Positions 35,757 through 44,472 of a DNA stretch of 54,986 nt are shown piece by piece (positions within the stretch are counted from its first letter, which is position 1; each line of letters starts with the position of its first letter). The DNA comes from Pseudomonadota bacterium (GTDB taxonomy: Bacteria; Pseudomonadota; Gammaproteobacteria; Acidiferrobacterales; Acidiferrobacteraceae), in NCBI GenBank assembly GCA_021777335.1, contig JAJYDT010000009.1:1-54986 (forward strand), in the 5' to 3' direction. The notes below the pieces were generated by a model that saw only the letters and a list, made by a program, of their open reading frames with translations, did not search any database and had not been told where the DNA came from. Position numbers and translations under genes: made by a program.

Positions 35757-35771
35757 GCAATCTCTGTGCCA
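35757..35771 (-). promoter_or_regulatory. Sigma-54 (-24/-12) promoter of the kdp operon
   Basis: On the minus strand the sequence reads TGGCAC-AGAGA-TTGC, followed by TTTT. It matches the -24 element TGGCAC and the -12 element TTGC with the exact 10-base GG-to-GC spacing. Transcription would start near 35745, 56 bases before the first small gene. A sigma-54 response regulator encoded at the end of the same locus makes the site meaningful. Confidence 0.85.
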
Positions 35772-35816
35772 GCGGAAGATCTTTAAATAAAACAATGTGA
35801 TACGAAATGGCGACAA

Positions 35817-35832
35817 AACGTCCGGGGACGTT
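35817..35832. promoter_or_regulatory. Palindrome at an enhancer distance from the sigma-54 promoter
   Basis: AACGTCC-GG-GGACGTT is an exact 7-bp inverted repeat centred about 80 bases upstream of the predicted kdp start, a normal position for a sigma-54 activator site. The nearby activator lacks a DNA-binding domain, so another protein may bind here, or the site may be incidental. Confidence 0.45.
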
Positions 35833-36036
35833 CAAAGAGACCTATTGTGGCGCTGGGTACAGACAGAACGGGCGCTGGCACACACTGGGTAACTGAACCC
35901 CCGACCCTTCCGGTGGCCCAAAAAAAGGAACCTGGAAGATCAATCGGCGTCAAATCCCATGGAACCGACTCATAGATGATTAAAGGGAAGATGCCGGTTA
36001 GGCGCCCAGCCATAAATATAATGCCTTGGGGACGGA

Positions 36037-37338
36037 ATGGCAGATAAGGTGCAGTCAAAGGTCCCCACCGTGATAGTGATTGGTGCGGGATTTGGGGGGC
36101 TTAATGCCGTGCGTTTCTTGTGCGGTCAGGATTTTAACGTGGTACTCGTCGACCGCCACAATTATCATCTGTTCCAACCGTTGCTCTATCAGGTAGCGAC
36201 CGGCGCCCTCGAGGCGCAGGCCGTCGCCGCCCCGGTCCGCCAGTTGCTACGACGCTGGCGTAACGTGCGTTTTATCCTCGGTCACGTGGAGTCGGTCGAT
36301 TGCGTGGCTCGTGTAATAAAGATCGGCGACGAAGCAATCACCTATGACTATCTGGTCGTGGCAGCAGGGAGCGTTACCAATTTCTTCGGCATCGCTTCAG
36401 TCATGAACCACGCGCATGACCTGAAAGGATTGTGCGGGGCGGATGACCTGCGCTCGCATATCCTGCGCATGGTAGAAATGGCGACACAAGCGCCAGATGC
36501 CGACCGGCACAATAAACTACTTTCGTTTGTGGTGGTCGGGGGCGGTGCGACCGGAGTAGAGTTCGCTGGAGCACTCGCCGAACTTTTGCACCGGATCCTG
36601 CCAAAGGATTTTCCGGACCTTGCGTTGCACCGTGCGCAGGTGTCGATCATCCAGGCGGGCGAGTACCTCCTGCCGTCATTCCCGCGCACGCTACAAGAAT
36701 ACGCGCGGCAACACCTTGAAACCCTTGGCGTTACGGTCCGGCTGAACACACGCGTGCGCGATTATACCGGAGATCAGGTCGTGTTTCAGGATGGTTCCGG
36801 TATGTATGCCTCCACTTTGATCTGGGCGGCGGGAGTACAGGCCGAGTCACTCGCCCGAGGGTTGCCTGGGAACAAGCAAAGAGGCGGGCGTGTTATGGTT
36901 TCAGCTGACCTCAGTCTGCCGGATTATCCGGAAGTATTTGTGATTGGCGATCTTGCCTATGGCGAGCAAGATGGCCACCCATGGCCTCAGACTGCGCCGT
37001 TTGCGATCCAAAGCGGCCGCCATGCCGCGTGCGTGATCCGCGCCCGGTGCGCGGGGCGCCGAGTTGCACGCTTCCGGTTTCGGGACCAAGGCGCAATGGC
37101 AGTATTAAGCCGTTTCCGCGCCGTGGCCTCGCTGCGCCGTCCGGCATGGAATATCCAGGGTTTCCCGGCATGGGTCAGCTGGCTATTTCTGCATCTGCTG
37201 TACTTGGTCGGGTTTCGTAACCGTATCCTCGCCCTGTTTGACTGGGGCTTCGATTACCTGGGAAATAACGCGGCAGTGCGACTGATTATGGATCGAACAT
37301 CGCACGGGATCACCGTGGTACACCGCGACGCCAAATAA
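36037..37338 (+). CDS. Type II NADH dehydrogenase (NDH-2)
   Basis: 433 residues. FAD-binding GAGFGG at 16-21 (VIVIGAGFGGLNA) and the second dinucleotide fold (FVVVGGGATGVEFAGAL) near 165-181 are complete, with the family strings HLFQPLLYQVATG and VIGDLAY. The protein oxidises NADH and reduces quinone at the inner membrane without pumping protons. The C-terminal stretch (RPAWNIQGFPAWVSWLFLHLLYLVGFRNR) is the usual amphipathic membrane-binding part. Start ATG has GGGGA upstream. It lies upstream of the sugar-oxidation genes with a 60-base gap, and could feed on the NAD(P)H they make. Confidence 0.92.
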   Translation: MADKVQSKVPTVIVIGAGFGGLNAVRFLCGQDFNVVLVDRHNYHLFQPLLYQVATGALEAQAVAAPVRQLLRRWRNVRFILGHVESVDCVARVIKIGDEAITYDYLVVAAGSVTNFFGIASVMNHAHDLKGLCGADDLRSHILRMVEMATQAPDADRHNKLLSFVVVGGGATGVEFAGALAELLHRILPKDFPDLALHRAQVSIIQAGEYLLPSFPRTLQEYARQHLETLGVTVRLNTRVRDYTGDQVVFQDGSGMYASTLIWAAGVQAESLARGLPGNKQRGGRVMVSADLSLPDYPEVFVIGDLAYGEQDGHPWPQTAPFAIQSGRHAACVIRARCAGRRVARFRFRDQGAMAVLSRFRAVASLRRPAWNIQGFPAWVSWLFLHLLYLVGFRNRILALFDWGFDYLGNNAAVRLIMDRTSHGITVVHRDAK

Positions 37339-37398
37339 CAACCCATAAGGCAGGCGCTGACACGCCTTGCTCTTAAATATAAGAATACCGGAGGAGCT

Positions 37399-39837
37399 AT
37401 GAACGCAACCACCACCCCAGCCAGTCGGCGCAGGCATGTCGCTGTGCGCACTGGGTTCGACCCGTTGCAGACAGCGAATACGTTTCCCGAGCCCTCAGGC
37501 TCCGCCCCAATGCCAGCCCGGAATGTGCCGACATGGACCACGGCAAGGAAAGATGCGGTCGGATGTTCTCTCGGACCATCGCGCTTGTGGTTCACGATCG
37601 CGAAGGGGATCATCACCGAGATCTTTTATCCTCGAATTGATATCCCTCAGGTGAAGGACCTTGGCTTCCTGATTGCCGATGGTAACGGGTATTGGCAAGA
37701 ACTCAAGGCGCTTGGTGCGTATGACGTCGAATCCGAGGGCCCGGGGATCCCAGCGCTCACTGTACGTCATCATCACGAGCGTTTTGAGATGACTCTACGC
37801 ATCTGCCCGGACCCTGAGCGGGATGTCCTGATGGTGGAATTCGCGCTTGAGGGAGACGCCTCTTTGCGTCCCTATGTGCTCTGCGCACCACGCCTTGGGG
37901 AAGATGTCGATCACAATCGGGCGTATGCCAGCTCATGGGACGGACGGCCTGTGTTATGGGCGGAACATCAACCCTTCGGACTGGCCCTGTCGTGCGCCGA
38001 CGTGTACGGAGGTTCCGGGTTCGGCATGCGATCAGCCGGGGGGGTAGGGGCAAGCGACGGCTGGCAGGATTTTCACCAACACGGGCGTATGACCTGGGCA
38101 TACGCTGAAGCTGGACCCGGGGAAGTGGCGTTGATGGCCGCACTGCCAAGAAAGGGTACGCTCGCCCTCGCGCTCGCAACCAGCAAAGAAGCAGCCGCGA
38201 CTCTTGCGTGGGCTGCGCTCATCGCCGGATTCAGTTGTGCCTGGGAGGCTCAGTGTACGGCCTGGAGAGCCTGGCAGAAACATCAATCCTTCTCACCGCG
38301 GCTCAGCAAGATACTCTCGAGCAAGGCGCAAGCGCTGTTCTCTAACTCTGCGACTGTGCTCAAGGTGCACGAGGATCGCACCTTCCCGGGCGCGTTGGTA
38401 GCAAGCCTGTCCATTCCGTGGGGCGAGGCAAGTGAGAGCCGCGCGGGCTACCACCTCGTATGGGCACGCGATCTCGCCGAAAGCGGTCAGGCCTTGCTCG
38501 CCATGGGTTTGACAGCGGATGCACGCGCAGTACTCACATATCTATGCGCCACTCAACAGGCAGACGGCCATTGGTTGCAGAATCAGTGGCTGGGAGGGAA
38601 ACCTTTCTGGCAAGGAGTCCAGCTCGACGAAACCGCATTTCCGGTACTGCTCGCGGGAGCACTCAAGGTGCAGGATGCGCTTGGGGCCATACAGGTTGCC
38701 GACATGGTGCGCCGCGCGCTCACCTTTATTATCAAGGAAGGTCCCGCAACGAGCCAGGATCGCTGGGAGGAAGATGCGGGCGTCAATACGTTCACGCTCG
38801 CAGTTGTGATTGCCGCGCTTGTTGAAGGCGCGGTATTTCTCGACGATCGTGCGCAGGCATGCGCGCTGATGGTGGCAGACTACTGGAACAGCCGACTTGA
38901 AGACTGGACATGGGTGGAAGGCGGCAGGCTTGCCGAGCGTTTCCGTGTTCCTGGCTACTACCTGCGGATCGCGCCTAATGAGGTCCTGACCAACGGTGAT
39001 GCAAAGGGGATCTGCCTCGTCATCAAAAACCGCGCGCATGACCCGCATTGGGCCGCTAATGAGCAGGTGGCGACGGATTTTCTGCAACTTTGCCGATACG
39101 GCCTACGCGATCCCCGGAATCCCCAGATCGTCGCAAGCGTGGTCGTGATGGACCGACTCCTTAAGACCGATACTCCAAACGGACCAGTCTGGCACCGTTA
39201 TACCGGCGATGGGTACGGTGAGCACGTTGACGGGTCCCCGTTTGATGGTACGGGCCGTGGGCGCGGCTGGCCGCTGCTCACGGGGGAGCGCGGGCATTAC
39301 GCACTACTTGCAGGAGAAGATCCACTGCCTTATATCGAAGCTATGGCAGCCATGTGTGGCCACGGTGGCCTGCTCCCGGAACAGGTCTGGGATGCGGAGC
39401 CGATCCCTGGGCGGGATCTTTGCCCCGGGAAGCCATCTGGTTCCGCCATGCCACTCGTGTGGGCCCATGCTGAATTCATCAAGCTCTGTCTGAGTGCGAT
39501 GGCTGGCTTTCCCGTGGATCGGCCCCAGGCAACGTGGAAGCGGTATGGTGGACAACGCCCCAATCCAACATTTGTACTGTGGCGTTTGCGGCAACCCGTG
39601 AACAGCGTGTCCTGTGGGAAGGAATTGCGCATTTTGCTCGAGGGACCAGCGATCGTACATTGGGGCCGCAATGGCTGGCACCAGATCACCGACACACCCA
39701 CTGATGACTGGGGTCTTGCACATATTGCTGTTCTGCCGACAGACACGATGAAAGCAGGTGAGACTGTGGAATTCACGCTCTGCTGGGTGCCCGGGCAGCA
39801 CTGGCAGGGAAATGATTTTTGTGTGCAGGTCGTTTAA
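37399..39837 (+). CDS. Glycoside hydrolase family 15 glucoamylase-like enzyme
   Basis: 812 residues with GGAGGAG before ATG. An N-terminal beta-sandwich domain (about 45-300, CSLGPSRLWFTIAKGIITEIFYPR) precedes an (alpha/alpha)6 barrel (about 310-690), as in prokaryotic glucoamylases and glucodextranases. The general acid is E457 or E458 in RWEEDAG, and the general base is E661 in LLPEQVWD. A C-terminal beta domain (about 700-812) ends the protein. The enzyme releases glucose from alpha-glucans, dextran-like polymers or trehalose; substrate cannot be decided. There is no signal peptide, so it seems cytoplasmic. The next two genes encode a glucose dehydrogenase-like SDR and a GMC oxidoreductase, which supports glucose as product. 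Confidence 0.9.
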   Translation: MNATTTPASRRRHVAVRTGFDPLQTANTFPEPSGSAPMPARNVPTWTTARKDAVGCSLGPSRLWFTIAKGIITEIFYPRIDIPQVKDLGFLIADGNGYWQELKALGAYDVESEGPGIPALTVRHHHERFEMTLRICPDPERDVLMVEFALEGDASLRPYVLCAPRLGEDVDHNRAYASSWDGRPVLWAEHQPFGLALSCADVYGGSGFGMRSAGGVGASDGWQDFHQHGRMTWAYAEAGPGEVALMAALPRKGTLALALATSKEAAATLAWAALIAGFSCAWEAQCTAWRAWQKHQSFSPRLSKILSSKAQALFSNSATVLKVHEDRTFPGALVASLSIPWGEASESRAGYHLVWARDLAESGQALLAMGLTADARAVLTYLCATQQADGHWLQNQWLGGKPFWQGVQLDETAFPVLLAGALKVQDALGAIQVADMVRRALTFIIKEGPATSQDRWEEDAGVNTFTLAVVIAALVEGAVFLDDRAQACALMVADYWNSRLEDWTWVEGGRLAERFRVPGYYLRIAPNEVLTNGDAKGICLVIKNRAHDPHWAANEQVATDFLQLCRYGLRDPRNPQIVASVVVMDRLLKTDTPNGPVWHRYTGDGYGEHVDGSPFDGTGRGRGWPLLTGERGHYALLAGEDPLPYIEAMAAMCGHGGLLPEQVWDAEPIPGRDLCPGKPSGSAMPLVWAHAEFIKLCLSAMAGFPVDRPQATWKRYGGQRPNPTFVLWRLRQPVNSVSCGKELRILLEGPAIVHWGRNGWHQITDTPTDDWGLAHIAVLPTDTMKAGETVEFTLCWVPGQHWQGNDFCVQVV

Positions 39838-39848
39838 GGAGAAGAGAG

Positions 39849-40634
39849 ATGATGACCATTGACCTCACAAATCGGCGCGCGCTCGTCACAGGCTCGAGCT
39901 CTGGCCTTGGCCGTGCGATCGCGCTTGCGCTTGCGAAGGCTGGAGCGCAGGTTGGCATCCATTACCACACGGAGCAAGATGCGGCCGGCGCGGTAGTAGC
40001 AGAAATCCGCAGCCAGGGAGGCAAAGCGCAGGCGTTTGGCGGTGACATCTCCGACGCTGGCACGGTGCAACAGCTGTTCACAGAACTCGATGCCGCGTTC
40101 GGCGGACTCGAGATCCTCGTCAATAATGCCGGCATGGACGGACGCCCCGCACTCTGCGCGGACAGCGATCCAAAGACTTGGGGAAAGACAATCGCGGTCG
40201 ATCTTCTAGGACCTTATTACTGTGCGCGTCAGGCACTTGCCCGCATGCTGCCAAAGAAGCGTGGCGTGATCGTGCAGATCACCTCGGTGCATGAGTTCAT
40301 CCCCTGGTCCGGATACAGCGCCTACACGACCGCTAAGGCAGGATTGTCGATGTTCACAAAGACCCTGGCACAGGAGGTTGCGGGCAGTGGAATACGTGTG
40401 CTCGCGGTCGCCCCTGGCGCTATTCGTACCCCGATCAATGCCAATGTCTGGAAGAACCCGCAAGGACTCCAGGATCTCGATCGCAAGGTGGCCATGGGAC
40501 GCATGGGTGAACCTGAAGAGATCGGCCAAGTCGTTGCGTTTCTCGCAAGCGATCTCGCGAGCTATGTCACGGGGACGACGCTTCCCGTGGACGGAGGGAT
40601 GCTGCTTTATCCGGATTTCAGGCACGGTGGCTGA
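39849..40634 (+). CDS. SDR-family dehydrogenase, glucose 1-dehydrogenase-like
   Basis: 261 residues from ATG 39849, with AAGGAG upstream. The NAD(P)-binding motif is TGSSSGLG (14-21) and the active-site pair is Y159-K163 (YSAYTTAK) with the serine in ITSVHEF. SVHEFIPW and the C-terminal DGGMLLYPDF closely resemble Bacillus-type glucose 1-dehydrogenase, which oxidises beta-D-glucose to gluconolactone. The gene lies 11 bases after the GH15 gene and overlaps the next gene (TGATG), so the three are one operon. Confidence 0.88.
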   Translation: MMTIDLTNRRALVTGSSSGLGRAIALALAKAGAQVGIHYHTEQDAAGAVVAEIRSQGGKAQAFGGDISDAGTVQQLFTELDAAFGGLEILVNNAGMDGRPALCADSDPKTWGKTIAVDLLGPYYCARQALARMLPKKRGVIVQITSVHEFIPWSGYSAYTTAKAGLSMFTKTLAQEVAGSGIRVLAVAPGAIRTPINANVWKNPQGLQDLDRKVAMGRMGEPEEIGQVVAFLASDLASYVTGTTLPVDGGMLLYPDFRHGG

Positions 40635-42166
40635 TGGACGCCGACCTCGTTATTATTGGTAGCGGCGCCGGGGGTGGCACGCTCGCCCGTGCGCTCGCGC
40701 GAAGCGGTCTTTCCATCCTGATCCTTGAGCGCGGTCCGTACCTTCCACGGGAAAAGGTCAACTGGGATGCCGAGACTTTATTCCGGACACAACGTTACCA
40801 TACGACAGAGCAATGGCGTGACCGCAAGGGCAACCTTTTCCACCCGGTCACAGGCTACCATGTGGGCGGAAACACAAAATTCTACGGAGCTGCGGTGCTA
40901 CGGCGGCGGGAAGTGGATTTTGGGACCCGCCTCCATGAGCGCGGCGCGACCGTTGCTTGGCCAATCACGTACCATGACCTCAAGACCCACTATGATACGG
41001 CCGAGACATGGTACTACGCCCATGGGCTCAAAGGCGCGGACCCGACCGAGCCTGACCGGGGTCCGTACCCGTACCCGCCCATGGACCACGAACCCTATAT
41101 CGCCACGGTGGCCGAGAACCTCGAGCGTCTCGGCCTGCATCCCTTTCCCTTGCCGCTTGCGATCAACCGTGTCGCACAGGCGCTTCCGGACAGCCCATGT
41201 ATTCGCTGCGATACTTGCGATGGTTTTCCCTGTCTCGTGCATGCCAAGGGCGACAGCGAGATCAGTGCGGTGCGACCCGCGCTAGCGCACGACAACGTGC
41301 GACTTGAGACGGGAATACGGGTACGCCGCCTCGTGACCGACGCTGCCGGGAGTCACATTATGGCCGTCGACGCAGATGGACCCAATGGTTCGCGGCGTAT
41401 CACGGCGCGAATGTTTGTACTCTCTGCAGGAGCTGTAAACTCGGCGGCGCTCCTGCTTGCCTCGGCGAACGAAAGACACCCCATGGGGCTTGGAAACGGC
41501 AGCGATCACGTCGGTCGCAATTACATGTGTCATCTCAACACCGTTTGCATCGGCATCGATCCGAGGCGCCGGAACCCAACGGTGTTTCAAAAGACCATTG
41601 GCTGCAACGACTTTTATAATGATTCAGGTGATCCGGAGTTCCCCTATCCCCTCGGACACATTCAGAACCTCGGAAAACTTACTCCTGCGATCCTTAAGGC
41701 ACAACGTCCCATGATACCGCGGTGGCTCACAGCGTGGGCAGCACATCACTCGTGCGACTGGTGGCTCAGCACGGAGGACCTTGCAGATCCCGAAAACCGT
41801 GTCACGCTCGATCGCGACGGTGTTATCAGGATCTCCTACCGGGCGAACAATGAAGCCGCGCATCGGCGTCTCGTGTCGCGCTGGCGATCGATCCTCCGCC
41901 ATCTTGGTTACCCGTTCATCTTCACGCAGCGCATGGGCATCGAAGCGGTAGCGCATCAGGTAGGTACTTTACGCTTCGGGAATGACCCCAAAGCCAGCGT
42001 GCTTGATCTCCAGTGCCGGGCACACGAGATTGATAATCTCTACGTTGTTGACGGCTCTTTCATGCCGTCGATTGCGGCGGTCAACCCCTCGCTGACGATC
42101 ATGGCCAATGCCCTGCGTATAGCACCCGTGATCGCTGCACGGTTTTCGGACGGAACAGCGGCGTGA
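40634..42166 (+). CDS. GMC-family FAD oxidoreductase
   Basis: 510 residues. The FAD motif is GSGAGGGTLA (9-18), and the C-terminal VVDGSFMPSIAAVNPSLTIMANALR carries the conserved N-P pair of GMC oxidoreductases. The first conserved histidine is likely in VAHQVGTLRFG. A cysteine cluster CIRCDTCDGFPC near 189-200 is notable and could bind a metal or form disulfides. The substrate is probably a sugar, aldonate or alcohol, given the neighbouring glucosidase and glucose dehydrogenase. There is no Tat or Sec signal. Starts within the SDR stop and overlaps the MFS gene by 4 bases. Confidence 0.88.
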   Translation: MDADLVIIGSGAGGGTLARALARSGLSILILERGPYLPREKVNWDAETLFRTQRYHTTEQWRDRKGNLFHPVTGYHVGGNTKFYGAAVLRRREVDFGTRLHERGATVAWPITYHDLKTHYDTAETWYYAHGLKGADPTEPDRGPYPYPPMDHEPYIATVAENLERLGLHPFPLPLAINRVAQALPDSPCIRCDTCDGFPCLVHAKGDSEISAVRPALAHDNVRLETGIRVRRLVTDAAGSHIMAVDADGPNGSRRITARMFVLSAGAVNSAALLLASANERHPMGLGNGSDHVGRNYMCHLNTVCIGIDPRRRNPTVFQKTIGCNDFYNDSGDPEFPYPLGHIQNLGKLTPAILKAQRPMIPRWLTAWAAHHSCDWWLSTEDLADPENRVTLDRDGVIRISYRANNEAAHRRLVSRWRSILRHLGYPFIFTQRMGIEAVAHQVGTLRFGNDPKASVLDLQCRAHEIDNLYVVDGSFMPSIAAVNPSLTIMANALRIAPVIAARFSDGTAA

Positions 42167-43332
42167 ATCGCGGGCGTACCGCGACTCTTCCCACAGTCAT
42201 CACTGTCTATGGTGCGGGTTTCTTGCAGGGCTGTGCCTTTGTCCTGATCCCTGCGCTTGGGCGAATCTTATCGGCACCGCCGTACCGCTGGAACCATACC
42301 ACCTATGGCCTGTTGTATCTCCCGGAGATGGCCGGGGCGATCCTGAGTGCGCTTGGGGCAGGCGAGATCGCGGGCGCATTCGGCATTCGCGGCGTGTTCC
42401 GTATCGGGGCGGGCGCGAACGCGCTCGCGATGGGGCTGCTCACCGCGGCCTTCGTCGCTCACGGCCGACTTGCCTACGGACTCGTTATGGTAGAGTCTGG
42501 TTGTCTCGGTGCGGGCTTCGGATTGACGCTCGCCGCTGCCAATGATTATGCGGGCCGGCTCTATCCGGGCTCCGCCACTGTGGCGGTGACCCTGCTGAAT
42601 GCGCTGATTGGCGCCGCGACCGCGCTGTCCCCCCTGATTCTGCATTTCGTCGCCCGGTTTGGCCACTGGGGCTGGTGGCCGGCGATACTCGCAGCAGCTT
42701 TTGTCCTCACGGCGCTCGGACCCTTACCCGTACAAAAGCGTGCGCACGCCACCCGTGAATCCTGGCACCGCGGTATGTTCCTGTTTGCGCTCGCGGTATT
42801 CCTCTACGCGATCTGCGAGGGGAGTTTTGGCAGTTGGGCCGATCTCTACATAAGCGTTGACAGAGGACAGGGTGCACGTTATGGGGCGCTTGCGCTGTCG
42901 GTATTTTGGGGCACCATGACCGCATTCCGGTTACTGCTCGCGCTCATTCCCGAACGGTGGGTACCGCGGCGCGTATTCTTTTTAGCGGCACCGATCGGGA
43001 TCGGCGCATGTTTTGCCACCATCCCACTCCTCACCCATAGCGGCCCGCTGGTTGCGATCTTCGGTGCCGCGGGCGCCGCGTGCAGTATATACTACCCGTT
43101 TGCAATGGCTTTCGGGTTGGCAGCGTACCCGGAACAACAGACCCGCATCGCTGGATTGACAGTCGCCGCACTTATGGCAGGCGAGGGCATCGGATCCTTC
43201 GGTCTCGGACCATTACAAGCGTTCATTCCGCTCTCGCGCATCTATTTCTTTTCCACAGCATGGGCCATTCCGCTCATGGCACTCGCATGGGTCATCGTGC
43301 GGCGTGAACGCACATCATCAGACACCCGCTGA
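42163..43332 (+). CDS. Major facilitator superfamily transporter
   Basis: 389 residues with 11-12 hydrophobic segments in two halves and a central loop near 185-200 (PVQKRAHATRESWHRG). MFS loop motifs are weak. Similarity to sugar/proton transporters of the FucP/YfkF kind is possible, but the substrate is unknown. GTG 42163 overlaps the GMC gene stop (GTGA). Its place in the glucosidase-dehydrogenase operon suggests transport of a sugar or sugar acid. Confidence 0.85.
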   Translation: MNRGRTATLPTVITVYGAGFLQGCAFVLIPALGRILSAPPYRWNHTTYGLLYLPEMAGAILSALGAGEIAGAFGIRGVFRIGAGANALAMGLLTAAFVAHGRLAYGLVMVESGCLGAGFGLTLAAANDYAGRLYPGSATVAVTLLNALIGAATALSPLILHFVARFGHWGWWPAILAAAFVLTALGPLPVQKRAHATRESWHRGMFLFALAVFLYAICEGSFGSWADLYISVDRGQGARYGALALSVFWGTMTAFRLLLALIPERWVPRRVFFLAAPIGIGACFATIPLLTHSGPLVAIFGAAGAACSIYYPFAMAFGLAAYPEQQTRIAGLTVAALMAGEGIGSFGLGPLQAFIPLSRIYFFSTAWAIPLMALAWVIVRRERTSSDTR

Positions 43333-43482
43333 TGCCCGGCGATACCTCGTGCCCCAAGTTTTGTGGGGAACATACTGGCTGGCAGCACGCCACGATGGTG
43401 CGGAGATCCACCTTTTTAAGCACGCTGCGTGGCATTATGTTGTCTTCCCAACTATATTTCCTAGGCAAGGAGTCATACCCCT

Positions 43483-44445
43483 ATGTCTGATCGGCGATCA
43501 CCTCGTTACGATGCAAGACAAGAACTGCTGTTTTCAGCACTACGCGTGCTCTTCGGTATCGTCTGGGCGATCAACACCGCGCTTGAGGCCAATCACGCCT
43601 ATATCGTCCGTTTTCTTCCGTCAATCAGGGCGCGCATTGCAGGCCAGCCGGCCATGATTCAGGCGTATCTGCGGGCGATAATCGCGGCCATTCATACGGT
43701 TGGCGCGGCGCATGTCGCGATGGCAACGATTGGCGTGGACGTCGTGCTCACAGTGACGCTCCTCACTGGCATTTGGCTCCGGCCTGCGTCCTGGCTTGGA
43801 ATGGTGTACAGCCTACTACTCTGGTCCACGGTCGGAGGTTTCGGTGGGCCATTTACGGTCGGTGCAACCGATCCCGGAACCGCCATCGTATATGCCCTCG
43901 TGTTCCTGTGTGTGCTGGCGGTACCCTCCGATGCGCGGTTGCGACTGACAGGACCGGCACAGACCTCGGGCACGTACCGGGGCATTGAGGTCGTGCGCGT
44001 GCTCTTCGGGCTTCTCTGGGCCTTTGATACGTACTGGAAGTGGCAACCCGATTTCCTGAAAAATGGTCTGTCGCTCCTTCCTGCGGCCCAGGTCGGACAG
44101 CCTCACTGGATTGTCGTCTACATCGGATTTTTTGTCTCGGTACTGGGGTTTTTTGGCCCGTTTGTATTTGGCATCGGTGTCGCCCTTACGGAATCTGCGT
44201 TCGCACTCAGCCTGCTCCTCAAACGTGCCCAAGGCATACTATTGCCGCTTGGCGCACTCTACTCGCTCGCGCTATGGACCACAGCAGAAGGGTGGGGTGG
44301 CCCTTACGGCCCTGGCGTCACCGGAAACCGCGGCGATATGCTTGGCACAACCAACATCTACCTGCTCGTATACCTGTATCTCATAGTCGCATATCTGTGT
44401 CGCAAACCGGCGCAAACGCCAAAGAAACCGGCTGCGGCTTCCTGA
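43483..44445 (+). CDS. DoxX/DoxD-like membrane protein with internal duplication
   Basis: 320 residues with about eight hydrophobic segments. The two halves repeat: LRVLFGIVWAINT near 20-32 matches VRVLFGLLWAFDT near 172-184, and LWSTVGGFGGPF near 110-121 matches LWTTAEGWGGPY near 264-275. Each half resembles the four-helix DoxX/DoxD fold. DoxD is a subunit of thiosulfate:quinone oxidoreductase in some acidophiles, so a role in quinone-linked oxidation is possible, but most DoxX proteins are uncharacterised. AAGGAG lies before ATG 43483. A 150-base gap after the MFS gene holds no obvious promoter. Confidence 0.75.
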   Translation: MSDRRSPRYDARQELLFSALRVLFGIVWAINTALEANHAYIVRFLPSIRARIAGQPAMIQAYLRAIIAAIHTVGAAHVAMATIGVDVVLTVTLLTGIWLRPASWLGMVYSLLLWSTVGGFGGPFTVGATDPGTAIVYALVFLCVLAVPSDARLRLTGPAQTSGTYRGIEVVRVLFGLLWAFDTYWKWQPDFLKNGLSLLPAAQVGQPHWIVVYIGFFVSVLGFFGPFVFGIGVALTESAFALSLLLKRAQGILLPLGALYSLALWTTAEGWGGPYGPGVTGNRGDMLGTTNIYLLVYLYLIVAYLCRKPAQTPKKPAAAS

Positions 44446-44472
44446 CTCATTTCGAAAAACGGGAGGTGACTC

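Larger units (their letters stand above)
35690..36036. other. Divergent regulatory region between kdp and NDH-2
   Basis: 347 bases with no convincing gene. It holds the sigma-54 promoter and palindrome on the kdp side. On the ndh side only a general AT-rich stretch (CATAAATATAATG near 36010-36022) could contain a -10 element. Confidence 0.5.

Noticed and set aside
37350-37372. AGGCG/CGCCT hairpin between the NDH-2 and GH15 genes
   Set aside because: Five-base stem and no T-run; not enough to call a terminator.
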